NCBI GenBank assembly: GCA_037176885.1
Contig: JAWWNJ010000158.1
Location: 310,001-374,000, forward strand
DNA: 64,000 bases
Direction of reading: 5' to 3'
From: Favolaschia claudopus
Lineage: Eukaryota; Basidiomycota; Agaricomycetes; Agaricales; Mycenaceae
Positions within the stretch are counted from its first letter, which is position 1, and each line of letters begins with the position of its first letter. Under the pieces are notes generated by a model. It had not been told where the DNA came from, searched no databases, and was given only the letters and a program-made list of their open reading frames with translations. The translations under genes were made by a program, and so were the position numbers. Of the stretch, positions 12,521 through 24,374 are shown one piece after another.

Positions 12521-13422
12521 GGACGCTGCCAGAAAACAAGGTAAGGAACAAACGTAGTCGGGTCACGTGCGCCTCACGTTTGTCCCATGTCCTTTTTTGT
12601 GTCGGAAAGACGGAGATTTTCCTACACCAGACACGCAGGCTTGAGCCTCTGAGCATTTCATCAAGTTGTCGCTTGAGAAAACCATTCATGTCTGATAAAA
12701 AGAAGGATATTGATGGAGATTTCGTAAGTAAATGCAAACTCGGGACTTGTTGCAGCCTCACTGGGTTGCAACGCCCAAAAACTCAGCGATGGGCTCACGC
12801 AGCATGTCCCTTCCCATGGTTGAGCAATGGAGCAGCAGTATGTAATACTCAGAAAAGGAACGTACTGGTAGCGATGTAGACGACACCTTTCGACGGAGGC
12901 TGTCAAGGGGGATGTAGATATGTGAGGGGCTTGCAAAATCGTTGAATGCGAATACAGCGCCCCTAAAGTCATTGGCTTCGGCGCCAAACATTCGGGCCGG
13001 ATCCAATGAAAATAACCGTAAGTAATAATCAATACTTGGAAAATAGACCTAGTCTGCGTTTCGGTCCAATGGAATTGACCCTCATTTGAGCTCGCAATGG
13101 CCGGTCCAAGTTGGGCATTACAGGCGACGTGGGTTTCTGTTCAGAAATCGTCAAACTTTGCGTGGGCGGTTTCTGCAATATAACCATATATGGGGAGGGT
13201 TTCTGCCTGCACCCCGGGTTTCTCAATAGAATTATCCGCTTTCTCTTCAGCCCCAAATCATCCCGTTTCCGCCGACCAGTGAGTCGTTTTTCTGTGCAGT
13301 AGGGCAGCTTTGATGGGAATTTCCATATTTGGTAAGTAAATTGATTTCGCCGCAACTGTACCGTCGTTGCGGATGTGTCGTCGGACAGACTAAGGGGCGA
13401 TAAATGAATAAAATATAACCCG
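12521..13422. other. Upstream region of the methyltransferase; possible divergent first exon
   Basis: A plus-strand ATG at 12688 opens MSDKKKDIDGDF and meets a perfect GTAAGT donor near 12724, so a divergent gene could start here, but no following exon was found. On the minus strand 13006-12860 reads an open, host-like stretch (MDPARMFGAEAND...) ending near a GTACGT donor; it was not recognised. Both are weak. Confidence 0.25.
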
Positions 13423-13590
13423 ATGAGCAAGAAGACGTACCCGAACAAGACGAAGTCGATGATCAAGACAGCAGCGGAGAACAAGAAAGCAAGTAGTGCA
13501 ACAGCGGATGCAAAGAGGAAACCGATGCGGTGGGAACAGACAGCAAGTAAGCGATTTTTTGCAATCCCAGCAGCGATTTGATGAAGGATG
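13423..13590 (+). pseudogene. Possible lysine-rich N-terminal exon of a Myb/SANT-like gene
   Basis: From ATG 13423 the frame reads a basic stretch rich in Lys, Ala and Ser, then MRWEQT, and meets GTAAGC; a CAG acceptor follows 30 nt later and the frame soon stops. This resembles the start of Myb/SANT-like genes common in agarics, but it is only a fragment and the call is inference. Confidence 0.25.
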
Positions 13591-14343
13591 AGGCCACCGG
13601 TTAGGCCGTGTCGTGTGGTTGCTGCCGTTCACTTAATCACCACCAATTTTTGACAAGGGTTACTACGTAACCAAAAAAGACCCAATTTCTTATTGCTCTT
13701 GGGAAAAACAATAGCGTGTCAAATGCGAGGCCACGCCGTCGGGAGGATGGTCCAGAATGCAGAAGAGCCGACAGCGCCGACGACGGGCTGCGTAGAGAGG
13801 TTGGTGTCGATGGTGGTTCCTTGAGTCCCCGATGTAAAACGTAAATTACAGCGTAAATTACATGTAAAATTGCTCAATGTACAGTTGCGGCAAGATCAAA
13901 TGTCTTGCCTTTTATGGAAATTCAAATCAATCTCGACTCTTTTCTGTATAATTGGGAGTCTTTCCGAGAACCAAAGATGTAGGATGATAGTAGCCCACCA
14001 TATGTGATGTAATGTCAACTTGAATGAATTTTATTCTAGCCTTTTCCTTCAGTCTGACCCAGGTTTATATTCAGATGTGAGGGCCACAAGTCACTCTATA
14101 TGGGCTCAATTTATTGCAATTTGCAATAATAATGTCCTTCCGCGAAAAAGAAAAAAAGTTTTTACTTTGAGGGGACCCACCTTTCGGTTCGAGTCCGTCG
14201 GCCGACGACCTTTTTGGGTTTTCAACACATGTAAACAAAGGTTGATCTGGATGGTTTCAGTGTTTTCCGGGGTTCTGCTGTACAGAAAATCGGTCCTAAA
14301 AATTCAACATCAGCATCTATACTCATTATACGAGTTTTTTTGA
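13591..14343. other. No gene recognised
   Basis: AT-rich with short direct repeats (GTAAATTACAGCGTAAATTAC near 13840). The right edge abuts the truncated LTR at 14344. Nothing else supportable was seen. Confidence 0.4.
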
Positions 14344-15173
14344 TGTTCGGTCGGTGAGCACACAAATGAATCTTCAGAGAACTTGGAACTTGTGGTAACT
14401 AATTATTGCTGCTAATCTACTGAGCTTTTATACACTACAATGTTCATACTAGAATATTCTACAAGCTTCTTCAACTCGGGCTTTATCAGCAAATCCGGGC
14501 GGATCATAAATCAAGGTGGAGTCGGCTTGATAATCCAACACTCCCCCTCAAGCCGAAATCTTTGCTAGGCAGCGAGTTTCTTCATCGGCAACTCCATCAA
14601 GCTGCACCAGTGGTTCGTCAACAGTCAACTTCAACTTCGGAGGTCGGGTTCGTCAACGGGGGTTCGGGGATCATAATTCGACATTACACACGCGCTTTCG
14701 ATTAGGCGCGATCGGGTTCGGCACACGCGCTTTCGGATAGGCGCGATCGGATTCGGTTCGGGGGTTCGGGCCACTCGGCGTGGACTTTTCGACGGTTCGA
14801 TGGTTCGGCTACAGGTTCAGTACCTGCGGACTTCGGTTCGGGTTCGGATAACGACGCGTTGGGATTCGGCACCCAAGAAGGCCAAGACGAGAGCGACAAA
14901 CAAGCAGAGGATCAAGCGCGTTCGGGCTTGGGCCCATAACCTGTGAGAGAATTCAAATATTCTCGTTCCGAGGTTATGTTCGGTCGGTGAGCACACAAAT
15001 GAATCTTCAGAGAACTTGGAACTTGTGGTAACTAATTATTGCTGCTAATCTACTGAGCTTTTATACACTACAATGTTCATACTAGAATATTCTACAAGCT
15101 TCTTCAACTCGGGCTTTATCAGCAAATCCGGGCGGATCATAAATCAAGGTGGAGTTGGCTTGATAATCCAACA
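14344..15173 (-). mobile_element. Miniature copia-like LTR element (TRIM) with internal-tRNA primer site
   Basis: Two direct repeats, 14344-14540 and 14977-15173, differ at one base in 197. On the minus strand the 5' LTR is longer (15173-14942, 232 bp, TGTTGG...TCACA) and the primer-binding site GGTTATGGGCCC follows at once (14941-14930). It matches the anticodon arm of initiator tRNA-Met, the half-tRNA primer described for Drosophila copia. A purine tract (GAGGGGGAG) lies beside the 3' LTR at 14541-14552. The outer 35 bp of the 3' LTR are missing, which explains the lack of a target duplication. The interior of about 400 bp has no gag or pol, so it would need proteins from another element. 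Confidence 0.82.
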
Positions 15174-16619
15174 AATATTGTTCGGAAAAATGCGCCTAAA
15201 AAGAGAATTCAATCAATGATGAGGCGTTGAAAAGGTGAAGCTAACAATAACATGTCACACCCAGCCGAAATGGTTGTCAATGCCGATCATCCACGGTGTC
15301 ACAACAGTTGTCATTCAATCGTGACAGCAAGAGGTCACAGCTCGGGTGGATCTCGACACTGATGATGGTTGATGTCCGGGTCAACTGGGTGTTATCTGCC
15401 CACACCGCCACTGGGCAGATAACATACATAGTCGTACTTTGCCTCAATTCTAGGCGAGGAAATTTGCTGAAAATATTTGGGTACGCAGTATGGACGCATA
15501 CAACTAATTTAGATCGCTTACCTCGTCCGTTGAGCTTCAGTAGCAGGTAAATTCGGTGAATGGTCAGATAACATGGGCAGATAACAGTCACAACGTGACT
15601 CACTCTCTTTTCCGCTTCCTCCACCGTTGCCGCTCGCTCGCTGCTCTGCTTTCTTCTTCCTCCACGATTTGCGTGTTCTTTTCATCCTTCGGCCTCTATG
15701 CACTTGGTCCTACCCTTCAAACCCCTCAAATCTTCCGCTACATCCTGTGCAATCTCTTCAAAATTATCGTCATCTCTTCCCGTCGATACCTCGAATTTTT
15801 GCTTTCTTTGGTCACTCTACTGGGCGGCTGTATCTTAGGGACTCCCCAGTATGAAAATTTCTTCTCCGAGCCTCGGATCTTTGCCACAAACGTTGTTTTT
15901 GCCAATCCTCCTGAAGCAATTCCTGAAGAAATATGTCAGAATTTGGCAGCAATACCGTGCTCGGAATGCGGGTAGCTAGCATAACTGGTTGAGAAGGGTG
16001 TCAAGTGCGTCTTCTGCTTGCGCATTGAAGCTCTGCTAACGCTGACAATGGGTCAAGCCCAGAATCCACTCCGCGCAGCGTTCAGCAAATCTGGAAGTTT
16101 AATCTGTACGTTCTTGCTTATTCTCATCGTCTGAACAGATATCATTTTTATTCTACCAGTTTGTCCCACTGTTAGCAAATGTGGCTTCGCAATCGTGCCC
16201 GCCAATTTGGCCCGCTGGTCGTGTTGCTCCGCCGGGATTCTGCGGCGCATAATTTGCGTACGATTCCAGCTGGGATCGGATTGGATACTCCTTTAGACAC
16301 TCCTCAACTGCCTCCATATAATGTAGATGTATAATTTCTTCAATGGATATGAATTTTCTCCGTATGCCTTTTGTGTTAAATTCCAAGCAACACACGGAAA
16401 ATCAAGTATGTCCACAAGAGCAAGCAATCTGATGCTCGATGAACGTCTAATAAACTATGTATAGCTCTCCTGATTTTTAGGTATTCTCCCCCTTCTCTCT
16501 CTGGGGACTGGCAAGTGGCTGTGATCAAATGTCTGCCCCTCATCAGTCCCTTCTGCAGCCTCAACCGTCGACATTTTCAACACAACTTGAGTATAGGATC
16601 TCTTAGTATTTGTAATCTA
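15174..16619. other. Mostly unassigned; hairpins and weak coding stretch
   Basis: GTTATCTGCCCA at 15391 is inverted at 15412-15423 (a 12-bp hairpin) and again at 15574-15585. A minus-strand frame at 16395-16153 (starting MCCLEFNTKGI) has host-like composition but no family was recognised. A pyrimidine-rich stretch lies at 15600-15700. Confidence 0.3.
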
Positions 16620-16770
16620 CAGGGAATGTCCCGGCCACATTTTTTATTTTGGCCCTTGCTGTTCCGCAAATGATTATTTTCTCCGTGCAAAGCCATTTCA
16701 CAGCCATTTCTGCGTTAATGTTCCGGTTTTCTTGGGGAAAATTTGGGAAATCCGCGCGGGACATTCCCTG
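16620..16770. mobile_element. Small inverted-repeat element (151 bp MITE)
   Basis: CAGGGAATGTCCCG at 16620 is inverted at the other end (CGGGACATTCCCTG, ending 16770). The left side is preceded by TA. Too short to code. Confidence 0.55.
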
Positions 16771-17086
16771 AGGATTCGGCTCAGGACTCATTTGCAATTT
16801 GTTTCAGATTTTTAGCGTCACTGTAGAGGGCGGGGGGCAGGACCGACTCCGAACAAACAAAGTCCAAACAGACATTTGTTTGGTGTGATTTGCCAGTCCC
16901 CACTCTCTCTTTTCGCAATTCTTTTTTGCGTTTTCGGGTCACGGGACCCAGTACATCGAAAAAAAAACCCTGATGATCAGCCAGCTTTTGAGTGATGGGA
17001 GCCCTTACATAACCGGCATCAAAGCCGCAGCCATTGCCGGTCACCATGTACTGTGATCTTATGATCACAGTGCCCCGGCCATCAGC

Positions 17087-17214
17087 CCGAAAAGATCTGG
17101 AGCCGAGATTAAATCGGAGTATTTTCGCCAGAGGATCAGTCGTGGGAAGGTTCTGATGAGGGTGCTATAAATTTCGTTCTTGTTTGGTGGTGTTTAGTCG
17201 ATGCGCACCATAGT
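17087..17214. mobile_element. One end of a MITE family (other copy at 29796-30255)
   Basis: The last 128 bp match the left end of the complete copy at 29796, inverted, ending ...CGATGCGCACCA followed by TA. The other end was not found, so this is a truncated copy. Confidence 0.6.
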
Positions 17215-17269
17215 AGGGTTCCTTGGATAGGGAGGGGTTCCTTGAGTATTGTTTTTTCTGTGCCATCTA

Positions 17270-19328
17270 GGCTTACTTTCTATGCAATTCCTTTGAGACC
17301 CAAGACAATATGGACTATATTTATGCCTTTCGAAAAGTTCTACAGTCCGTGGCTCGACACTCCAAGACGGGAATATGGACATTGTGTGGCGATGGCAAAG
17401 AACGATGGCTCTTCCCGGTAATTTGATTCTGGCCGCTGATTATGAAGAAGCGTAAGAGTTTTCTGAGTCGTTCATTCCCTCTCTGAAAGTCTGACTTATT
17501 CACATAGCTCAGTCATGACGCTGATCCGTGGCTCTGGAGGCAATCACCCTTGCCCTGTCTGTTTGATTCACCGCGACGAACAGTCTGATTTAACCATCAT
17601 CGCGGACCTGAGAACGGCACAAGGGTCGAAAGAAGCTGTCGAAACCGCTCAGTCCTCAAGTGCCGAGGCAGGGGAGAACTTGCTGAAAGGTTTAGGGCTG
17701 CGCAAGGTCGAAGTAGCGCACTTCTCCTCTCATTTTTTTCAAGCCGTCTCATCCAAGTTCCAGAACGCATTTTGGAACGTTGCAAATTCCGACCCACACC
17801 ATGCCACATCCTTCGAGCGTCTCCACTCCAATCACAGTGGTATCGGAGGAGACCATCTCATAGGTCAGGTTAAGGCTCGTTTGGAGAATCTCGAGGGTCG
17901 AGCAGCCGCAAAAGTTGACAAACAGTAAGACAAATTTTATCAATCATTGAACCATGCCGATAATGAGATAACCTCGATTTAGTTTCAACAGTTTTCCCAG
18001 GTGGCGCAACCTAAATCACTTCCAGTCAGTCACAAATATTAGCTTCAACGACGGCTCGAAGCATGAAGACATTGCAAAAATGATGGTGTATGCCTCACAC
18101 GACGTTCTTACAGACAAGGCAGGTTTTCTTCTGCTTCAATGCTTGCGCAGCTACCTTGAAGTCGATCTCTACGTCGGTTTGGAGCTCCATACCGCGGAAA
18201 CAATTGCAGCTGGCCGTCGACATCTCCAAAAGTTTGATCGACTGATGAAAGTAGGTGAATTTTCAATGGCAGAGGTCCCTACGTCTAACAGATCTGACTC
18301 AGGAGTATCAAAACACCTGTGTAGATACGCCGTTCGGGGAGAAGAACTGGAATTTCCCGAAGATGCATCTCCAGCAGCACGCCTTCGACGACATTGTTCG
18401 CAAGGGAGCCAGCAGAAATTTTGGAGCCAAAATCGACGAATCGATGCATGCCGCAACAAGAGCTGCCTATCTACGACAAACAAATTTCAAAAATGTGACT
18501 CCGCAGGTGCGTTGGTAGTGTTTGCTTTGAGATTATGAACACAGTGACAATTCTTTTAACATTCTACGCTCTCTTTTTTCATAGAACTCTAGTTGCGAAG
18601 TACATCCGTGACCAGCTCGATGGTCAGGAGATTTTCTTAGACGATTATGATCCCGAACAGCAAGCACCTTCAGACACCGAGACAGTGGGAAATGTCGTCG
18701 TGGGTTCCAGAAAGACGCCGACCTCGTTCGCCGACTTGGAAAATGACATGAAAGAGGATGCCGCCTTCACGCGATTCCGTCTTCGATTTGCGGAGTTCTT
18801 AAACAACTTTCTTCCAGCCTTCGGTTACGGCCTTCCGCAGGGCAAGCGTGTGGCTCTCCAACCCACTCAGGAAGTGAGACTCGACTAACTCACAGCTTTC
18901 GTGTGCTTACACCCACGCAGATCATCCCATTTCAATTTCTGAAAGTCTTCTTCCAGTCACTGGAAACCTGGATCGACGATACGGACTATCTTCGCTGTAG
19001 CCCATCCTTCTACAACTCGGAACGATATGACGCAGCCCTGGTGAAAGACCATTGACGGGCACATCTTCGTGCGCCTCGTCTACGTTTTTACCTACAAGAT
19101 GGAAGACAAAACCCACCCGTTTGCGCTGGTGCAAGCCCTGGATGTCGGAACAGGCGCGAGGACGGCAAAGGATAAAGCGCTGGGACTGTATCGTGTTCGC
19201 CAGCGCCAACGGAAGGACTGTGAATTCATATTGTTCGCGGTGCCTTCATTGTGCCTGATTTCAGCCGCAAGGGAGATTATCTGGTCGTTGATATTATAGA
19301 CGCGGACATGTTCTTGAGATTGCGAGGC

Positions 19329-19330
<2 letters not shown>
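17270..19330 (+). pseudogene. Plavaka-type DNA transposase pseudogene
   Basis: Spliced pieces in order: FRKVLQSV...CGDGKERWLF (17270-17455), GNHPCPVC through SDPH..FERLH (17515-17926), FPRWRNLNHF, SFNDGSKHEDI and LLLQCLRSYLE (17987-18250), GEKNWNFPKMHLQQHAFDDI (18295-18500), an exon from 18585, and a C-end with HPFALVQALDV and DIIDADMFLRLR (19070-19330). Introns of about 50-60 nt separate them. This order matches the Plavaka group of fungal transposases, which cut and paste DNA. A base is missing near 17423 (stop in the exon), another break is near 19045, and the frame ends in the 48-G tract, so it is inactive. Assignment is from memory of the family. Confidence 0.78.
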
Positions 19331-19379
<49 letters not shown>

Positions 19380-19647
19380 TGATATTATACTCGCGTGGTC
19401 CAAATGCCTGAACAACGAGTTTACGGAAAACAAATAAGTAGTTAAATGTAGAGGTGGCTATCTCCGCATATCGCTACAAACTGTCAACCGAGCACACACA
19501 AATTCCAGGGGTTTGATGACACAAGACGCTGGCAATCGGTGAAAACTGGCCGGCCGTTGGAATGGCAGGACCTCCGGTTAAAACCCTGTGGGACCTGGGT
19601 CGAGTTTTCTCTTCCCAGGTAAAAATCCCCGGTGTCCACCAGTACAC
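19331..19647 (-). mobile_element. 5'-truncated LINE tail with 48-nt G tract
   Basis: Forty-eight G at 19331-19378, then about 270 bp alignable (roughly three quarters identical by eye) with 2760-3012 beside the LINE. Both have ATG(T/A)TATTATACTCGCG directly after the tract. It interrupts the end of the Plavaka gene. GGCTT stands on the left and GGCTTG on the right, a possible short target duplication. Confidence 0.7.
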
Positions 19648-20469
19648 CGGGCTTGTATCCCACTTATATCTCAGAATCGTAGAAGCTTCGGATGGCTGAA
19701 ATGTTGTCGCTTGAATTACGAGGAGGGGTGTGCGCCAGTCAAACATATGCTTTGGTAAATCAGATTGTATTCAACTAGATAATCACAAGAACTTGGACAA
19801 GGGGTGTAGCTGGGGATGCCTTTAGTAGGGAAAGATGCGCATCACGGTCGTCTACGAAGACTCAGAGCAATGGGATTGGAAGTCCAAGGCATAAGAAACG
19901 CGTGCCTTTTGAATTCCATCTGACTGTCCCTCCACTATCAATGTTGTCCTCATGAGTACTATGTTTCTTGCATTCTTCGCCGCACGATACATAGCAGGCT
20001 TGTCGGTCGCATGAAAAGGAGCAATCCGGCTGCTGAAAGAGCATTTCCAGAACGAGTTCGAGGTAATTTTCAATGGAGAGTGATTTGTGGGGGCAGCATG
20101 GATGTTGAAAGTGACTGAGCTCATTCAGAAACGATGTCGGTCAATGTCGGCGGTCTCGACGACGTATTGCGTTGGGACGAGTATAAGATCACAATACAGA
20201 GGTGGTAGAGGGTCAGAGTGAAGCAACGAAGAGCCTTGTACATATGCTTCCGAAGAGGTAGGGGTACAGAGAAGCTGAGAAGAGCGGTTTTGTGTGCAAA
20301 GCAAGGTCTTGCAAGGCGCCCATGAGAATGCCGTCAGCTCATAACAGTCGCACGAGTCTGTCATAATGCTATCGTGAGAGCCTCATGACATAAATCTCTC
20401 ATGAGGTAATTTTCAAATTTCCGACGAATCGTCCGTGGTTGGTACAGTATAGTCTCGGAGTGTAAGGTA
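19648..20469. other. Unassigned; cysteine-rich minus frame
   Basis: Minus strand 20070-19862 reads a cysteine-rich frame (PDCSFSCDRQACYVSCGEEC) preceded by a plausible in-frame stretch. It may be part of an unknown gene; family not recognised. Confidence 0.3.
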
Positions 20470-20718
20470 CAGCCGTTTTGGAAACAATATACGGGTTTTG
20501 ATTGAGTGGTGCTCGTTCATTTGTGCTTACGTTTGTTGACGATTCTGTCATCGGCAAAGCCGGGAGCACCACTTTGTGGGGTGTTGCCGTACCACATCAA
20601 GTCTTGATCCTCAGTTCTGTTAACCCCCTGTTTTTTTTCCTGGTGTTCTCTAGGTGGCGGAAGCAAACTCAGATTCGGCCGAAGTGGAGCTGGTGACGGG
20701 AAGCAAAACAAAGGTAAG
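20470..20718 (+). mobile_element. MITE family with retained exon, copy 1 (right end lost)
   Basis: The left end CAGCCGTTTTGGAAACAATA follows TA at 20468. Inside, TTCTCTAG precedes a short frame and GTAAGG follows it, as in an exon with splice sites. Other copies: 31720-32007 and, complete, 57592-57934. Confidence 0.65.
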
Positions 20719-21316
20719 GTAGGGGGCATGGACGATCTGCTCACATCACGTGTTTTGGCGGCTTTTCGATCAAAATCTTAATGGCGCCCTTTTTCCAGGC
20801 CAAATCAGGAAATGTGGCCCCACAGATTCGAGGGGAAGATCCGTACAAAAGTTTCTGTGGGACCAGTTTCTGTGATTTCGTCCGAAACAAGTCGCCATTA
20901 AGCCCAGAGTGTACGAAAAAGGTTGTCTGAGTACTTTACGGCATTTGATCAAGGGCGTACAGCTGTATCAGGTTCAAAACAGCGTTATAATGCCTTGTCA
21001 AGGGATATCAAACCAATTTGGATTTTCCGACATTATCGGTGGCTCCTCGCCTCTAAGTTCCTGACAATGGCTGACATCCTGTCCTCAATTGGTCCGCTCT
21101 TGAGGTTCATTTTGCTCATTCCAGCTCCTCCGTCGGGCACAAGGAAACTTGTGGCGTCGATGGTTCTGTTGTCTAGGAGGAGTCCAGGGAGAATGGTGTT
21201 TATTTTTGTACTGACATCAGGATACTATTAGTAATACTAAGTACCTGTCGCCGTCCGTAAGCGCAGCCACGTGACCTCATGACGTAGGTCTTAAACCACC
21301 ACATACTCACGACACC
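20719..21316. other. Upstream region of the kinase-like gene
   Basis: No gene recognised. Short inverted pieces containing TGTGGGACCA and TGGGGCCACA lie at 20790-20870 and may be MITE debris. Confidence 0.35.
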
Positions 21317-22328
21317 ATGGCTAGACCCCTCAGTCAGAATGAGCGAGCATGGCAACAGCTCTACGACGATCTACACTCCAAGGGCTTCCAGCTGCGCCCT
21401 AGATATTCGGCGCAGTGTCCGCCTGGGCACAAAGATTACCCCATACCTTACAACGTGCGTCTGCAAATTGAGATTTCGGGTTCTCGTTTACTGTTCTTCA
21501 GGATGGGAGTATGAACGACGCATCGCACGCCACTTATGGGCGGGTCGTTCTGCAATTTGCGAATTCCGCTGAAAGGGAGATGCTCGAGCAATTGCGCTCC
21601 ATTCCCGACGCGAATCAACATGTTCTTCCGCTCCTTTCGAGCCTTCATGCTGGTCCAGAAGGCAACCTCATCGTTATGCCCTTCTTTGGGAAATTGGGAA
21701 CCGCCCCATACTTTGAGACCTCGAAGGATCTGATGTGCGCATTACTGCAAGTTGCGCAGGTACGAGTGAGGAAAATGAACTGCCTTGGATCGAAGTTGAA
21801 GTCATTGATAGGGAGTTGCCTTTATGCACTCTCATAACATTGCGCATGGGCAAGTCAGGAATAAAGGCTCTGGGACTTGTCTCACTCCAGTTCAGTGCTA
21901 TACATCGCGACAATTTCGTCGAAGACCGATCCCAGCTGATACCCGGCGGATTCCACTTTGTCGCGACTGGCTGGAGTTCCGACCTTAAGAACAGAATTCA
22001 AGTCGTGAAGGGTGGACGCTCTGCGACCCAACCCAAGATCTTCATCGTCAATCTGCGCTCTGCCAAGGAAGTCTCCCCCGGCGCTGTCGAGCTCTCAAAC
22101 GACATCGAAGGATTGTTGCACACGATTGCCTCTCTTCTTGAGGTCTCTGAAAATGCCCTAGGGATCATTGGTACTCACTAAACAAATCTCCAGGATTACT
22201 CGGAGCTGCTGCCAAGTCTGACTGCTCGCATGACCGCAACGGAGGTGGTCGAAGTGTTGAAGGCAGAGTTCGACAAAGAACCTCGAATGCTTGTTCATCT
22301 TGGTTTACATACTTTTACCAGCAGCTGA
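21317..22328 (+). CDS. Degenerate protein kinase (pseudokinase), five exons
   Basis: Exons 21317-21454, 21502-21759, 21812-21849, 21896-22142, 22194-22328 give 271 aa. All introns are 46-52 nt; the third starts GCAAGT (a GC-AG intron). The start AWQQLYDDLHSKGF and later LRPRYS resemble a kinase-like family common in agarics. VVLQF (Q64) stands where the beta-3 lysine is expected, AIHRDNF (148-152) is the HRD box, and IFIVNLRS (N197) stands where DFG is expected. With lysine and DFG aspartate both replaced, phosphotransfer is unlikely; a scaffold role is possible. No frameshift or stop was found, so it may be expressed. Neighbours are transposon remains. Confidence 0.72.
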
Positions 22329-22949
22329 CCATCAATCACACTAGGCAAATCGACCAATTTCATTGACCGACGTCGAGCGTTTTTGCATCAGGTTATTTCC
22401 AAATTAGTGGCTGATTTGCTTGATCAAGCACTACCTCGATATCAAGCTTGATCTCGGACCGTATCAAGATTTATCAAGCTTCGTCAAGTTGGAGTCAGTA
22501 GTATCAAGATGGAGGTCCCAAATTATGATTACAATTACTTGTCGCAACGTAAAAATATACGACATCCACCGTGTTTACGAGATGATGAGCGGCACCCGAC
22601 ACCAACACTAAAAGCGCGCCGCGTACAACGTGCTCCATTGATAGGAACGAGTAATTCTTCGACTCGTCTCGTACTTGTTTTAGGCTTCCATTGTCGGAAA
22701 AATCCTAAACCGCTCATATCGGCTGAGAAGCCGATGTAAACAGATATAAGCCCATAATCCATGAGGGGATTATAACGTATAGGTGGAAATCCTTTAATCG
22801 CGTATACTCCCTGATAATCCATTACAGTGGATTATTGAGCTTACACGCCATCCTATACATGAAAACACAAGGATCAGCTCACGTCAGACCTCTCTTCTTC
22901 CGGACCGCCATCTCCCACAAAATTCCCACGGCCAAAAAATTCGCTGAGG
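22329..22949. other. Repeat debris before the LINE ORF1
   Basis: 22405-22510 holds clustered TCAAGCTTGATC-type motifs like the subterminal repeats at 24840 and 27360. A fragment of the CCTATAC repeat starts at 22852. Confidence 0.45.
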
Positions 22950-24167
22950 ATGCAAAGGCAACGTCCTTCGCAACCTCCCGCGACGGGTGCTCGGCGCCCA
23001 AGGTCGCCGGAAACCTCGATATCCTCTTCGGAGGGTCATCATACCTCACCCATCACAAAGTCCCCTCACACCGCACGCATCATCAAGAGAGGCAGAACAG
23101 ATCGTGGTCCCTTCGATGCCACTCCCGCCATGGATGCCGACCAAACACCCGCCCCCATACCCGTCCATACATATGAAATCGACGAAGCCCGCGAAAACGC
23201 CATACAGGCAGGGGCACTGGCTGGGCTTATGCTCGCCAAACTACACAAAGAAATCTCGGCACTGAAAAACACGGCTCAGTACTTCAGAGAAAACGCAGAC
23301 GCTTGGCCAAACGGGTTCCAGCCCGATACCTTGGAAAGCATCACCTTCGTGATATCGGCGGTCGACGAAATACGCGACCTCATGCTATGCCGACAATACC
23401 ATGCCCCCGACCCTCGACCCGCTGCAGTCAGTGACACACCGAGCGCCCCCACTTTTGCGGAAGTCGTCAAGGCTCCACCAGAACCGGCCGAAGCACGGCC
23501 CCAACAACCCTCCAAGCCGAGACGCCAACCAGCGGCGGTCAGGCGAGATGCCACAAAGCCCAGTCGACGGTCCCTACCCTCTACGCGCCTGATTGTTGAC
23601 CTCTCAGGCTGCCACCAGACCAAGAAACCTCACCCCGCTTCGTTGTGCAGCGCTCTCAACGACGCCCTGGGCGGAAGACTTGCAGTCAGCGCCGCCTCCA
23701 CCTCACGCAGCGGTAACTTAATCCTACATGCTTCTGCGCCGGCATGCTCTGCGCAGGCCCTTGCAGCACACCGCTCGCTTGTTTGGAGTACAATATCCCC
23801 ACTGCTTGGGATCACTGACCCTGCAGAGCCCCCAATGTACCCGGCTGATCCTTGGCACAAGGTGGTTTTCCACCGGGTGCCCTTAATGCAGCCGGGAGCT
23901 CTCCCTTCCGATCGGGACTTCGTACGGGAAGTCGCAAAGCGCAACCAGCTTCCAGGAACCCAGTACCGCATTGGTAATGTGCGGTTCCTGCTCGAGCGGG
24001 ACAAGGTTCCACGGGAGGAGGTAACAGTACGAGTCGACTTTATTGAGCAGGAAGATGCCCGTCGCTTTTTGCGTGACGGAATTTTTCTGTTTGGTTCTCA
24101 CTGTCGGGCCACACGGTACAAGCCACGGTCGTCGAACGGAAGGCGGACCTCTGGAGGCCATGGCTAG
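22950..24167 (+). CDS. LINE ORF1-like RNA-binding protein
   Basis: 405-aa uninterrupted frame, rich in Pro, Ala and Arg at the N-end. A short coiled-coil-like stretch (AKLHKEISALKN) lies near residue 95. Two regions look like RRM-type folds: about 215-290 (TRLIVDL ... GNLILHA) and about 300-385 (WHKVVFHRVP ... VTVRVDF ... ARRFLRDG). This layout fits the first protein of fungal LINEs, which coats the element's RNA. No zinc knuckles follow, and no endonuclease or RT frame is downstream, so the element is 3'-truncated. A different start within the first 60 codons is possible. Assignment is inference from layout. Confidence 0.65.
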   Translation: MQRQRPSQPPATGARRPRSPETSISSSEGHHTSPITKSPHTARIIKRGRTDRGPFDATPAMDADQTPAPIPVHTYEIDEARENAIQAGALAGLMLAKLHKEISALKNTAQYFRENADAWPNGFQPDTLESITFVISAVDEIRDLMLCRQYHAPDPRPAAVSDTPSAPTFAEVVKAPPEPAEARPQQPSKPRRQPAAVRRDATKPSRRSLPSTRLIVDLSGCHQTKKPHPASLCSALNDALGGRLAVSAASTSRSGNLILHASAPACSAQALAAHRSLVWSTISPLLGITDPAEPPMYPADPWHKVVFHRVPLMQPGALPSDRDFVREVAKRNQLPGTQYRIGNVRFLLERDKVPREEVTVRVDFIEQEDARRFLRDGIFLFGSHCRATRYKPRSSNGRRTSGGHG

Positions 24168-24374
24168 TTAGCCACTTTTCTTTTCCTTTCATATGGTTAT
24201 GCTCTATGGTTTACGTACCGTTTGCCACTTACGCCGTCCACCTACCCGCTACCTCCCCACTCCAAGACTATACTCTACCTGCATCGGTCGAATTCCCCTA
24301 GCACAACATCCCGTATTTATTGCCCTTTCGGCACCGCGTCTTAGTAGTTAGTTTACTTGTTGCGGTATAGAAAT

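Noticed and set aside
14344..14540. Complete 197-bp LTRs with no target duplication
   Set aside because: The primer site placed next to TCACA shows the LTR is 232 bp and the copy at 14344 is truncated.
19092..19433. Minus frame with a polyproline stretch
   Set aside because: Translation of the 48-G tract; the rest is antisense to the Plavaka exon.
22835..23176. Alternative 113-aa frame at the LINE ORF1 start
   Set aside because: Different frame from the 405-aa protein and made of repeat-family sequence.
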